Assembly (NCBI GenBank): GCA_021202325.1
Contig: JAJQDF010000220.1
Span: 1 to 5,050, forward strand
Source: Clostridiales bacterium
GTDB taxonomy: Bacteria > Bacillota > Clostridia > Lachnospirales > Anaerotignaceae
DNA: 5,050 nucleotides
Direction: 5' to 3'
A program made the translations under genes and the position numbers. The number at the start of each line of letters is the position of its first letter. Position 1 is the first letter of the stretch. This document shows, piece after piece, positions 1 through 4,690 of this stretch. The notes under the pieces were generated by a model. The model was given only the letters and a program-made list of their open reading frames with translations, had not been told where the DNA came from and did no database searches.

Positions 1-8
1 TATGTCAT

Positions 9-13
9 CTCCT
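9..13 (-). promoter_or_regulatory. Shine-Dalgarno of a probable divergent gene off the left edge
   Basis: On the minus strand the sequence reads AGGAG followed by seven bases up to position 1, where an A could begin an ATG whose other two bases lie outside the window. LysR-type regulators are often transcribed divergently from a gene they control, so this is the expected place for the target gene. The start codon itself cannot be seen, so this is an inference from spacing and context. Confidence 0.35.
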
Positions 14-30
14 AATATTATTTTTAATTA

Positions 31-52
31 TATCACTGTCTTAGCCTGATTA
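31..52. promoter_or_regulatory. candidate LysR-type operator dyad
   Basis: ATCA at 32-35 and TGAT at 47-50 form an inverted repeat separated by 11 bases, flanked by AT-rich arms that are only partly symmetrical. LysR-type regulators usually bind short interrupted dyads in the region between their own gene and a divergent target. Position and form fit, but such a short dyad in AT-rich DNA can arise by chance. Confidence 0.25.
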
Positions 53-121
53 TAAAAGAGATTTTTTAAAAAATTTTGCAATTAACTTTGCCGGCAGACG
101 GCACCTTTACTATTATAATCA

Positions 122-149
122 TTGACAGGCAATTTATAAAATATATAAT
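122..149 (+). promoter_or_regulatory. consensus sigma-A promoter of the LysR gene
   Basis: TTGACA at 122-127 and TATAAT at 144-149 are both perfect consensus hexamers with a 16-base spacer. Transcription should begin near 156, giving a short leader of about 34 bases before the ATG at 190. A second TATAAT at 153-158 is at the wrong distance from the -35 box. Because the promoter lies downstream of the TTG at 76, it argues against the longer reading frame that opens there. Confidence 0.8.
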
Positions 150-189
150 AGATATAATTAATATATCAAAAATATATGGGATAAGTAAT

Positions 190-1095
190 ATGCTTATTAA
201 TTACGAACATTACAGAATTTTCTATTATGTGGCAAAATATCAGAACATAACCCAGGCGGCGGCCGCCCTTATGAGCAGTCAGCCCAATGTGACAAGAACA
301 ATAAAGCAGATGGAGAAAAAATTCGGCTGTGCGCTCTTTGTGCGTACGGCAAGAGGCGTAAAGCTGACCGCCGAGGGAGAAAAACTCTACGAGCATGTGG
401 CCGTGGCCTATGACCATATAGAGGCCGGCGAAAAGGAGCTGACCGGACGGCTCACTCTCCAGGAAGGCGCTGTTGCCATAGGAACAGGCGAGGTTGCCCT
501 TCATTTGCTATTATTAAAAAAGCTCAGCGAATTCCACACACTTTATCCAAAGGTACGCTTAAAGATAACAAACGGCTCCACGCCCCAGTCGCTGAAGGCA
601 TTGGATACCGGCGCCGTGGATTTTTCCGTTGTTACCGAGTCCAACGAGATGTCGCCCCAGATGAAGTCAATACCGCTTTGCTCATTCAGGGAAATTCTCA
701 TTTGCGGGAGTCAGTATAGGTCGCTGGCGGACAAAACCATAGGTTTTGGGGATTTGGCCAAGCTTCCCTATGTCTGCTTGGACAGAACTACCATAACATA
801 CAAGTTTTACAGAAATCTGTTTTTATCCGAGGGACAAGAGATGAACCCCGATATAGAGGTTGCCACCAGCGACATGATACTGCCTGTCGTTGAAAATAAC
901 CTTGGCATAGGCTTTGTTCCGGAGCAGTTTGCTGCCCAGCCGCTTAAGGAGGGCAGGGTATACAAAATAAATATGGACAAAGAAATACCGCAGAGGCACA
1001 TCTGCATGGTAAAGGACAAGGGCAGGAGCCTTAGTGCGGCGGCGGATAGGCTGGCAAGCTATCTAAGCGCAGGGCGCTTAAGCGAAAACCCTTGA
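190..1095 (+). CDS. LysR-family transcriptional regulator
   Basis: This is a 301-residue LysR-type regulator, the usual length for the family. Residues 1-60 form the winged helix-turn-helix: the stretch around N19-ITQAAAAL and SSQPNVTR (30-36) is the classic LysR recognition region, and FGCALFVR (45-52) leads into the wing. Residues of about 90-295 form the periplasmic-binding-protein-like effector domain, with motifs such as LGIGFVPEQF near the end. The frame is open back to a TTG at 76, but the ATG at 190 is preferred: it gives the family-typical N-terminus, has a weak GGGAT ribosome site, and lies just downstream of a consensus promoter that is inside the longer frame. The effector ligand cannot be read from sequence. 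The gene is probably divergent from a target gene off the left edge. Its stop codon lies in the loop of a hairpin (1080-1108). Confidence 0.93.
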   Translation: MLINYEHYRIFYYVAKYQNITQAAAALMSSQPNVTRTIKQMEKKFGCALFVRTARGVKLTAEGEKLYEHVAVAYDHIEAGEKELTGRLTLQEGAVAIGTGEVALHLLLLKKLSEFHTLYPKVRLKITNGSTPQSLKALDTGAVDFSVVTESNEMSPQMKSIPLCSFREILICGSQYRSLADKTIGFGDLAKLPYVCLDRTTITYKFYRNLFLSEGQEMNPDIEVATSDMILPVVENNLGIGFVPEQFAAQPLKEGRVYKINMDKEIPQRHICMVKDKGRSLSAAADRLASYLSAGRLSENP

Positions 1096-1108
1096 GGGAT
1101 TTCCGCTT
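1080..1108 (+). terminator. hairpin overlapping the LysR stop codon, possible terminator
   Basis: AAGCG-AAA-CCC on the left pairs with GGG-TTT-CGCTT on the right, with small asymmetries, around a TTGA loop that contains the stop codon. It lies exactly at the gene end, but no run of T follows, so it is either a weak terminator or a 3'-end stabilising structure. The perfect 15-bp hairpin at 1118-1155 follows ten bases later. Confidence 0.35.
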
Positions 1109-1171
1109 GTTATGGAAGTAACCGGAAAAGTTCCACGAGAAACTTTTCCGGTTACAGGGGCTGAGTTTTAG

Positions 1172-1322
1172 GTATAGACGTCCTCGGAAATGAATTCCTC
1201 AGACGTTTACGGTTTTTATCGGCAAAATTGAGGTTTTTACAAAATTTAAAATTGCTGTTTTCGGGTAACTATTATGTATAACAGTTATCGCTTGAGGAAT
1301 TCATTTCCGAAAGTGTCTATAC
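1172..1322 (+). ncRNA. candidate structured RNA core, copy 1
   Basis: Arms 1172-1205 and 1289-1322 align as 34 facing positions: 28 Watson-Crick pairs, 3 G-T wobbles (1180/1314, 1181/1313, 1202/1292) and 3 mismatches. They include an uninterrupted 17-bp helix, 1185-1201 with 1293-1309. Inside the loop a small stem (1231-1236 with 1242-1247) and a mini-hairpin (1278-1281 with 1285-1288, loop CAG) can form. The same structure is possible in copy 2 with changed but still pairing bases. The fold is seen directly. That it acts as RNA, and on the + strand, is inferred from where wobbles replace pairs. Single-stranded DNA folding would leave the same signature. It could be a free-standing RNA, a 3' UTR element or a recombination hairpin. 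Confidence 0.5.
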
Positions 1323-1338
1323 ATAGGAAATGAACAAT

Positions 1339-1383
1339 GTAAAAGCCAATGTTTCGACGGTTTTACGGAACATTGGCTTTTAC
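1339..1383. terminator. H2 hairpin of copy 1, probable bidirectional terminator
   Basis: GTAAAAGCCAATGTT (1339-1353) pairs perfectly with 1369-1383, and three further pairs extend inward (1354-1356 with 1366-1368). The stem has an AAAA tract on its left shoulder and TTTT on its right, the form of a bidirectional intrinsic terminator. It lies between the LysR gene and the convergent DUF3990 cassette, where terminators for both are expected. In copy 2 the same hairpin has a largely different stem sequence. Confidence 0.55.
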
Positions 1384-1413
1384 TGCCATAAATACGATAA
1401 ATCCACTGGGCTT

Positions 1414-1626
1414 TTATCGTAGCGGCTCTGCGCTTTCTTCACAGAAAATCCCAAATATATATAACGCTGATTGTCCATATAGCCCCGTATCTGTATCAGA
1501 TAATGCTTCTGCCGTTTTCGAAGTATAGAACTGTTCCAACGCTTCTTCTTCTGAGATATTATATTTTTCCGCAATCATCCTTACAATTTCAGGTATAAGC
1601 GTTGCTTTTATTGTCGCATGTGCCAT
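1414..1626 (-). CDS. small DUF3791-like protein, last gene of the ADP-ribosyltransferase cassette
   Basis: This is a 70-residue predicted helical protein. An AGGAGGT-type site (GGAGGT, 1635-1640) lies eight bases before the ATG and inside the end of the preceding gene, which stops four bases upstream. The core pattern is IPEIVRMIAEKYNISEEEAL (11-30), then QFYTSKT, a TGLYGQS turn and YIFGIF. This resembles the layout of DUF3791: a helix, an xxNISxxEA turn, then an S/L-rich helix. It may therefore be a second, divergent member of the family found at the start of the same operon; this is recognition by pattern, not by search. Residues 64-70 and the TAA stop are encoded by the structured repeat, so the natural C-terminus may have been replaced. 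A role as antitoxin or partner of the DUF3990 protein is inferred from neighbourhood only. Confidence 0.75.
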   Translation of the reverse strand: MAHATIKATLIPEIVRMIAEKYNISEEEALEQFYTSKTAEALSDTDTGLYGQSALYIFGIFCEESAEPLR

Positions 1627-1630
1627 AACT

Positions 1631-2125
1631 TCATACCTCCACTATATAGCTTTTCACAAATGTAAGCTCAGACAGCGAAGCATCTGTACAAAAAGCTATC
1701 TGGTTGTTTATTTTCTCGAATTTCAGACGTTCCACCGCATCTTCTTTTCTCATAATTCCTTGAACAACATAGGAAACAGTCTCGCCCACATTATCATTTG
1801 CTATTTTTCCGATAACAATGTCATACCCATGGCAAAAGTCAATATTACTGCGGCATTGTACAACCATATCCAGCCAATCCATCGAAGCACCACTGAAAGC
1901 TTTTTCATTAAGAGTATGGCTCTCATTCCAATTATATATGTTTACAACGGCCTTTTGGGGCTTTCCGCTGATTCGTGTCTGAATCTTTGCCCTGCGGACT
2001 GCCCAGCGTTCTGCCTGTTCCCTTATATCTGTAGTATAAAAAGCAAAGCCGAAGTCTCTTCCTATTTCATTGGAAATGATTTTTGGCTGCTGTATCTCCA
2101 TCGTTGTTCCGTGATACACTAACAT
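1631..2125 (-). CDS. DUF3990 family protein, ADP-ribosyltransferase-like
   Basis: This 164-residue protein looks like the DUF3990 family, which I place in the ADP-ribosyltransferase fold. The visible motifs fit the H-Y-x type of active site: VYHGT with H5, RDFGFAFYTT with Y30 (usual form RDFGxGFYLT), then QAERWA (37-42). YDIVIGKIANDN (101-112) and NQIAFCTDASLSELTF (141-156) follow; Q142 is a candidate third catalytic position. No signal peptide or membrane segment is seen, so it should act in the cytoplasm, presumably transferring ADP-ribose from NAD+ to an unknown target. The GGAGG site at 2135-2140 is strong. The first seven bases overlap the end of the DUF3791 gene, indicating translational coupling. 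Placement between two small helical proteins suggests the toxin part of a toxin-antitoxin or phage-defence module; that role is inferred. Confidence 0.85.
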   Translation of the reverse strand: MLVYHGTTMEIQQPKIISNEIGRDFGFAFYTTDIREQAERWAVRRAKIQTRISGKPQKAVVNIYNWNESHTLNEKAFSGASMDWLDMVVQCRSNIDFCHGYDIVIGKIANDNVGETVSYVVQGIMRKEDAVERLKFEKINNQIAFCTDASLSELTFVKSYIVEV

Positions 2126-2322
2126 GTTCCGTTTCCTCCCAGATACTGATCGATAAACTGCATCATATACTCCATGCTCATGCCATGGAGATCGTCATAA
2201 TCATTCTGAAGAATATCCAATAGTTTTTCTTTTTTAAACAATTCATATATTTTTTCGCTTGGCTGATTAGTATGCTCGGCATAATACTCTATGCAAAACG
2301 AAATAAAGGATAATTTGCTCAT
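2119..2322 (-). CDS. DUF3791 family small protein, first gene of the cassette
   Basis: This 67-residue acidic, helical protein has the DUF3791 pattern: FISFCIEYYAEHTNQPSEKI (6-25), ELFKKEKLLDILQNDYDDLHG (27-47), then MEYMMQFIDQYLGG. The start is fixed by an AGGAGGT site at 2327-2333, four bases before the ATG. Its last codons overlap the start of the DUF3990 gene by seven bases, so the two are probably made in a fixed ratio. DUF3791 genes commonly accompany DUF3990 genes; the small leading gene of such a pair is the natural candidate for the neutralising partner. No biochemical function is known to me. A large inverted repeat (2362-2417) lies about 40 bases upstream of the ATG, where an autoregulatory operator could be. 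Confidence 0.82.
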   Translation of the reverse strand: MSKLSFISFCIEYYAEHTNQPSEKIYELFKKEKLLDILQNDYDDLHGMSMEYMMQFIDQYLGGNGTC

Positions 2323-2361
2323 ATGAACCTCCTGTGAATTTTATTGTGTTATGGCAGCAAA

Positions 2362-2417
2362 GCTGTTTGACTTAAGAATACAAATTAATTTTTATTATAA
2401 TTCTTAAGTCAAACGGC
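2362..2417. repeat. HA: long inverted repeat upstream of the cassette, operator or hairpin
   Basis: GTTTGACTTAAGAAT (2365-2379) pairs perfectly with 2400-2414. Three more positions extend outward (2362-2364 with 2415-2417), one of them a T-G pair, making an 18-bp stem around a 20-base AT-rich loop. A minus-strand TATAAT lies in the loop (2394-2399), but no matching -35 box is at the usual spacing. It could be the control region of the DUF3791-DUF3990 operon. Together with HB it also has the spacing of the H2-H3 part of the structured repeat. Confidence 0.6.
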
Positions 2418-2427
2418 GACGGAGCGT

Positions 2428-2452
2428 ACCAATAAAACGATGTTTTATTGGT
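2428..2452. repeat. HB: perfect 11-bp hairpin
   Basis: ACCAATAAAAC (2428-2438) pairs perfectly with GTTTTATTGGT (2442-2452) around a GAT loop. It follows HA after ten bases, the same gap that separates H2 and H3 in the structured repeat (9 and 10 bases), and is followed by TGCGGCC, reminiscent of the GCG-rich tails after H3. I read HA-HB as a partial third unit of the repeat. Confidence 0.6.
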
Positions 2453-2512
2453 TGCGGCCATTAGTCGAAAGTTCCACGAGAAACTTTTATGGTTACATTG
2501 GTTGCTAATTAG

Positions 2513-2662
2513 GCTATGCCGTCGTCGGAAGTGAATTTCTCGGACGTTTACGGTTTCTGTCGGCAAAATTGAGATTGTATAAAATCTAAAATTGCGGTTT
2601 TTGGGTAACTATTATGTATGACAGTCATCGCTTGAGGAATTTACTTCCGAAAGTGTCTAAGC
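2513..2662 (+). ncRNA. candidate structured RNA core, copy 2
   Basis: The 17-bp helix of copy 1 is kept in full (2526-2542 with 2633-2649) although six bases in it differ. A-T 1190/1304 became G-C 2531/2644, while 2533/2642, 2538/2637 and 2542/2633 became G-T wobbles on the + strand. At the base, T-A 1173/1321 became C-G 2514/2661 and A-T 1174/1320 became T-A 2515/2660, but three outer pairs are lost (2516, 2517, 2519). In the loop the mini-hairpin changed from ATAA-CAG-TTAT to ATGA-CAG-TCAT, and stem 2572-2576 with 2583-2587 turned two wobbles into Watson-Crick pairs. Function is unknown. Confidence 0.5.
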
Positions 2663-2678
2663 AAAGGAAAATGCTAAT

Positions 2679-2716
2679 GCAAAAGTAAAAATTTCTTCTG
2701 GAATTTTTGCTTTTGC
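2679..2716. terminator. H2' hairpin of copy 2, probable bidirectional terminator
   Basis: GCAAAAGTAAAAATT (2679-2693) pairs with 2702-2716 with one T-G wobble, extended by 2694/2701 and 2695/2700 around a TTCT loop. AAAA and TTTT shoulders are kept as in copy 1. It lies just downstream of the stop of the ACT-domain gene and would end the minus-strand operon that begins beyond the right edge. Confidence 0.5.
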
Positions 2717-2721
2717 CGCCG

Positions 2722-3081
2722 TTAACACGATGAAATCCCACAGGATTTCATCGTAAGCGCACAGCGCGTTTTCATTTCCTTCTTTATAAGTATATAGTCC
2801 GTATCATAGGTCGAGATGGCAAACACACTTATCCCTTCGTCGGCAAGTATTCCTGAAATTTTAGCTAATATGCCGACAAGGGAAAAATCCAGCTGTCCAG
2901 CAATTCGGAAGGCCATCCAGCCGTCCTCCCTATCTGTCCACCCTTCGGGGACATATCTGCTTTCGCAAACGAGGGAAAACTCATTGTCGGTTTTTGCGGT
3001 AAACACAAAGCCTTCGGAAGGTATTGCCGGCTTCTCATATTTGCATACGGAAAACTCTCTGTCCAAAAATTCAATTTCCAT
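2722..3081 (-). CDS. ACT-domain protein with repeat-derived C-terminus
   Basis: This 119-residue protein is of the short bacterial ACT-domain type. The N-terminal part (MEIEFLDREFSVCK) leads to an internal EDGWMAFRIAGQLDFSLVGI stretch (52-71) and the ACT core LAKISGILADEGISVFAIS with TYDTDYILIKKE (72-102), which is the ligand-binding beta-alpha-beta unit. ACT domains bind amino acids or similar small molecules; the ligand here is unknown. Family members usually run on after the KKE with a final helix. Here residues 104-119 are encoded by the structured repeat (H3' lies inside the coding region), so the natural end appears cut off and replaced. The ATG overlaps the end of the TtcA-family gene by 11 bases, so translation is coupled to it. 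The protein may still fold, since the core is complete. Confidence 0.82.
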   Translation of the reverse strand: MEIEFLDREFSVCKYEKPAIPSEGFVFTAKTDNEFSLVCESRYVPEGWTDREDGWMAFRIAGQLDFSLVGILAKISGILADEGISVFAISTYDTDYILIKKEMKTRCALTMKSCGISSC

Positions 3082-3952
3082 TTGGCTTTTCCTCTAATTC
3101 TTTCTTTATAATTTCGGTTTCGGCATCATACTCGCTTATAAAGTTATAATTTATCCCCTTCGTCTTATATCCCACCAGTGTGTCCACATTTACATCGTGG
3201 ATACTGTTGAAGATATTCATCTCTACGAGGGGATTTGTCTTTTTAAGTTCTCGTATAAGTTCTTTGGTTTCCTTACGCTTGGAGGACATTTCCTCATTGG
3301 CGACATTCTCCGTAAAACGGCAGGCGCACTGCAAAAATTCCAGGCCGTTATAATCCCTCCAGGCGATTATGGCATCCTCATGCACACAGTACAGCGGACG
3401 GATAAGCTCCATTCCTTTAAAATTGGTGCTGTGAAGCTTCGGCCTCATCCCCTGTATTTGGGCACCGTAGAGCATTCCCATAAGGGTTGTTTCTATCACA
3501 TCGCTGAAATGATGTCCCAGTGCGATTTTGTTGCAGCCAAGTTCCTGGGCCTTGCTGTAGAGATGGCCCCGCCTCATTCTGGCGCAAAGATAGCAGGGGC
3601 TTTTTATCATGGCGTTGGCAACATCGAATATATCGGTTTCGAAAATTTTTATGGGAATTTCCAAAAGAGAGGCATTATCCTCTATTTTTTTTCGGTTGGC
3701 CTCGTTGTAGCCGGGATCCATAACCATGTATTCCACATCGAAGGGAAAATCCGTTATGCGGTGGAGAAGCTGGAACATTTTTGCCATAAGCATGGAATCC
3801 TTTCCGCCGGAAATACATACGGCAATCCTGTCGCCCTCCTGTATAAGCTCGTACCGCTTAATAGCTTCGGTAAAGGGGCGCCACAGCTCTTTTCTGTATT
3901 TTTTCTGAATGCTCCGCTCAATGAGCTGGCATTTGGTAAGTTCTCTTTTCAA
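3071..3952 (-). CDS. TtcA-family PP-loop ATPase (tRNA thiolation-like)
   Basis: This 293-residue protein is of the TtcA/TilS-type PP-loop superfamily. The ATP-pyrophosphatase P-loop SGGKDS is at 48-53. CYLC at 120-123 followed by ARMRRG matches the TtcA CxxC plus R-rich motif, GHHFSDVIET (146-155) is the second conserved block, and C209/C211 offer the third cysteine ligand. In TtcA these cysteines hold an Fe-S cluster used in 2-thiolation of cytidine 32 in tRNA. This protein keeps the machinery, but its C-terminal third is divergent, so the substrate may differ and I give no symbol. The start codon is TTG, fixed by a perfect AGGAGG at 3960-3965 seven bases upstream. It follows the MBL gene by 14 bases and overlaps the ACT gene, so the three genes form one operon. 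Confidence 0.88.
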   Translation of the reverse strand: MKRELTKCQLIERSIQKKYRKELWRPFTEAIKRYELIQEGDRIAVCISGGKDSMLMAKMFQLLHRITDFPFDVEYMVMDPGYNEANRKKIEDNASLLEIPIKIFETDIFDVANAMIKSPCYLCARMRRGHLYSKAQELGCNKIALGHHFSDVIETTLMGMLYGAQIQGMRPKLHSTNFKGMELIRPLYCVHEDAIIAWRDYNGLEFLQCACRFTENVANEEMSSKRKETKELIRELKKTNPLVEMNIFNSIHDVNVDTLVGYKTKGINYNFISEYDAETEIIKKELEEKPNGN

Positions 3953-3959
3953 AGGGTTG

Positions 3960-3965
3960 CCTCCT
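3960..3965 (-). promoter_or_regulatory. AGGAGG site that fixes a TTG start
   Basis: On the minus strand AGGAGG is followed by seven bases and then TTG-AAA-AGA, the first codons of the TtcA-family gene. The site sits directly behind the TAA of the MBL gene. No ATG near the expected N-terminus competes with it, which makes the unusual start credible. Confidence 0.8.
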
Positions 3966-3966
3966 G

Positions 3967-4686
3967 TTAAAGTAGTTTCAGCCTGTTTCTGAGTTCCTGA
4001 AGTATGATTTCCTTGGGCTTTGGCGGAAAATGTCCTTCCAGACCGTATTTGAAGTCTATGGCCTCCACCTCTTTTATCTGTTCCGTAAGCTTTTCTTTGT
4101 TGTCAATCCATTCCTCACCTATGACCTCGGTGCTTAGGGCATCACCGAAAAATACAATGCCTTCGTTGGGAATGTATATAACTATGCTTTCATCGGTGTG
4201 GGGCGTAGTCATCTTTTTGAATACACAGGGCTGATCGCCTAAGTCGAATGTCATTTCCTCATGGAAGGATATGTCGGCCTTTTTAACCTGAATTTTCGTA
4301 ATGTCTGGATATTCCAGCCTTATGTGGGGCTCGCAGAACAAAGGAATGCTGTTGTCGGCGATATGCTCCTTGAACATTTCTTCGTTCCACTGCCAACGGG
4401 ACATATCGTCCAGAATATCATTGGTTTTGTCCAGTGCAAAGGACAGTGCATTGAGATAAGGAAGACCGTATGTATGGTCCCAATGGTGATGGGAAAGCAC
4501 AACATAATCTGCCGGCGCAAAGCCTGCTTCGGCTAGGTCGTCGTTGAAGTCATCGACCACGCTTTTAGAGTTTCCGGCTTCCACCATAAGGTTATATTTT
4601 TTGCCCATAACATAGCCCATTGTCGGCCTGTCGTTTACCACTGAAAAAGTTGTATAATAGACGTTGTCAGTCATTTTTTTAAGCAT
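3967..4686 (-). CDS. metallo-beta-lactamase-fold hydrolase
   Basis: This is a 239-residue MBL-fold protein. The zinc-binding signature LSHHHWDH gives H66, H68, D70 and H71; further ligands are H163 (TPHTDES), D182 (FFGDAL) and H219 (EGHFPP). This is a complete dinuclear metal site as in glyoxalase II-like hydrolases. The substrate cannot be predicted; a thioester, phosphodiester or persulfide type substrate would fit the fold. The frame is open to an ATG at 4749, but that start would overlap the preceding gene by 59 bases. The ATG at 4686, with an AAGGTGA site at 4691-4697 and only four bases after the upstream stop, gives the family-like start. No signal peptide is seen, so it is cytoplasmic. 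The operon with a PP-loop thiolation-type enzyme hints at sulfur chemistry, but this is only an inference. Confidence 0.9.
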   Translation of the reverse strand: MLKKMTDNVYYTTFSVVNDRPTMGYVMGKKYNLMVEAGNSKSVVDDFNDDLAEAGFAPADYVVLSHHHWDHTYGLPYLNALSFALDKTNDILDDMSRWQWNEEMFKEHIADNSIPLFCEPHIRLEYPDITKIQVKKADISFHEEMTFDLGDQPCVFKKMTTPHTDESIVIYIPNEGIVFFGDALSTEVIGEEWIDNKEKLTEQIKEVEAIDFKYGLEGHFPPKPKEIILQELRNRLKLL

Positions 4687-4690
4687 AATT

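Larger units (their letters stand above)
1118..1437 (+). repeat. structured dispersed repeat, copy 1
   Basis: This is the first of two same-orientation copies of a multi-hairpin element; the partner is at about 2464-2773. In order it contains a perfect 15-bp hairpin H1 (1118-1155, loop CCACGAGA), a long-range stem S (1172-1205 with 1289-1322), hairpin H2 (1339-1383), hairpin H3 (1393-1421) and a mini-hairpin (AGCG 1421-1424 with CGCT 1431-1434). Blocks identical to copy 2 include AAGTTCCACGAGAAACTTTT, GGGTAACTATTATGTAT, ATCGCTTGAGGAATT and TTCCGAAAGTGTCTA. Similarity to copy 2 stops at 1437, inside the 3' end of the minus-strand gene there. No long reading frame or transposase is present. The element fills almost all of the gene-free stretch after the LysR gene. 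Confidence 0.9.
2464..2773 (+). repeat. structured dispersed repeat, copy 2
   Basis: This is the second copy of the element at 1118-1437, in the same orientation. The order is the same: H1' (2467-2488), long stem S' (2513-2546 with 2629-2662), H2' (2679-2716), H3' (2727-2754) and a mini-hairpin GCGC-ACA-GCGC (2757-2767). H1' is degraded: its loop CCACGAGA and right arm match copy 1, but the left arm does not, so only about seven pairs remain; the left junction of this copy is therefore near 2464-2468. The right end, 2773, falls inside the ACT-domain gene and supplies that gene's last codons and stop. It fills the gene-free stretch between the two minus-strand operons together with HA-HB. Confidence 0.9.

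Noticed and set aside
1172..1322. Simple MITE with terminal inverted repeats
   Set aside because: Similarity between copies continues well beyond the inverted repeat on both sides, and no target-site duplication flanks it. A wider MITE-like origin is still possible.
1118..1437. Classical integron attC site
   Set aside because: I could not place a convincing pair of attC core boxes (GTTRRRY and its partner), and the element is much longer and has more hairpins than an attC site. No integrase gene is in view.
1380..1574. 64-codon minus-strand frame ending in the repeat
   Set aside because: It overlaps the 70-residue gene in another frame, lacks a ribosome site of comparable strength, and ends in sequence encoded by the structured element.
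1760..2122. 120-codon open frame on the + strand
   Set aside because: It is antisense to the DUF3990 gene, which has family motifs, a strong ribosome site and coupled neighbours.
2372..2566. 64-codon minus-strand frame across the hairpin region
   Set aside because: It runs through HA, HB, H1' and part of the long stem. Its residues follow the structured repeat and show no protein-like pattern.
1100..2773. CRISPR array
   Set aside because: Only two long, diverged copies lie more than 1 kb apart; there are no short regularly spaced repeats.
3197..3970. 257-codon open frame on the + strand
   Set aside because: It lies wholly antisense to the TtcA-family gene, whose P-loop and CxxC motifs are clear. 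It shows no recognisable domain and no ribosome site was identified for it.
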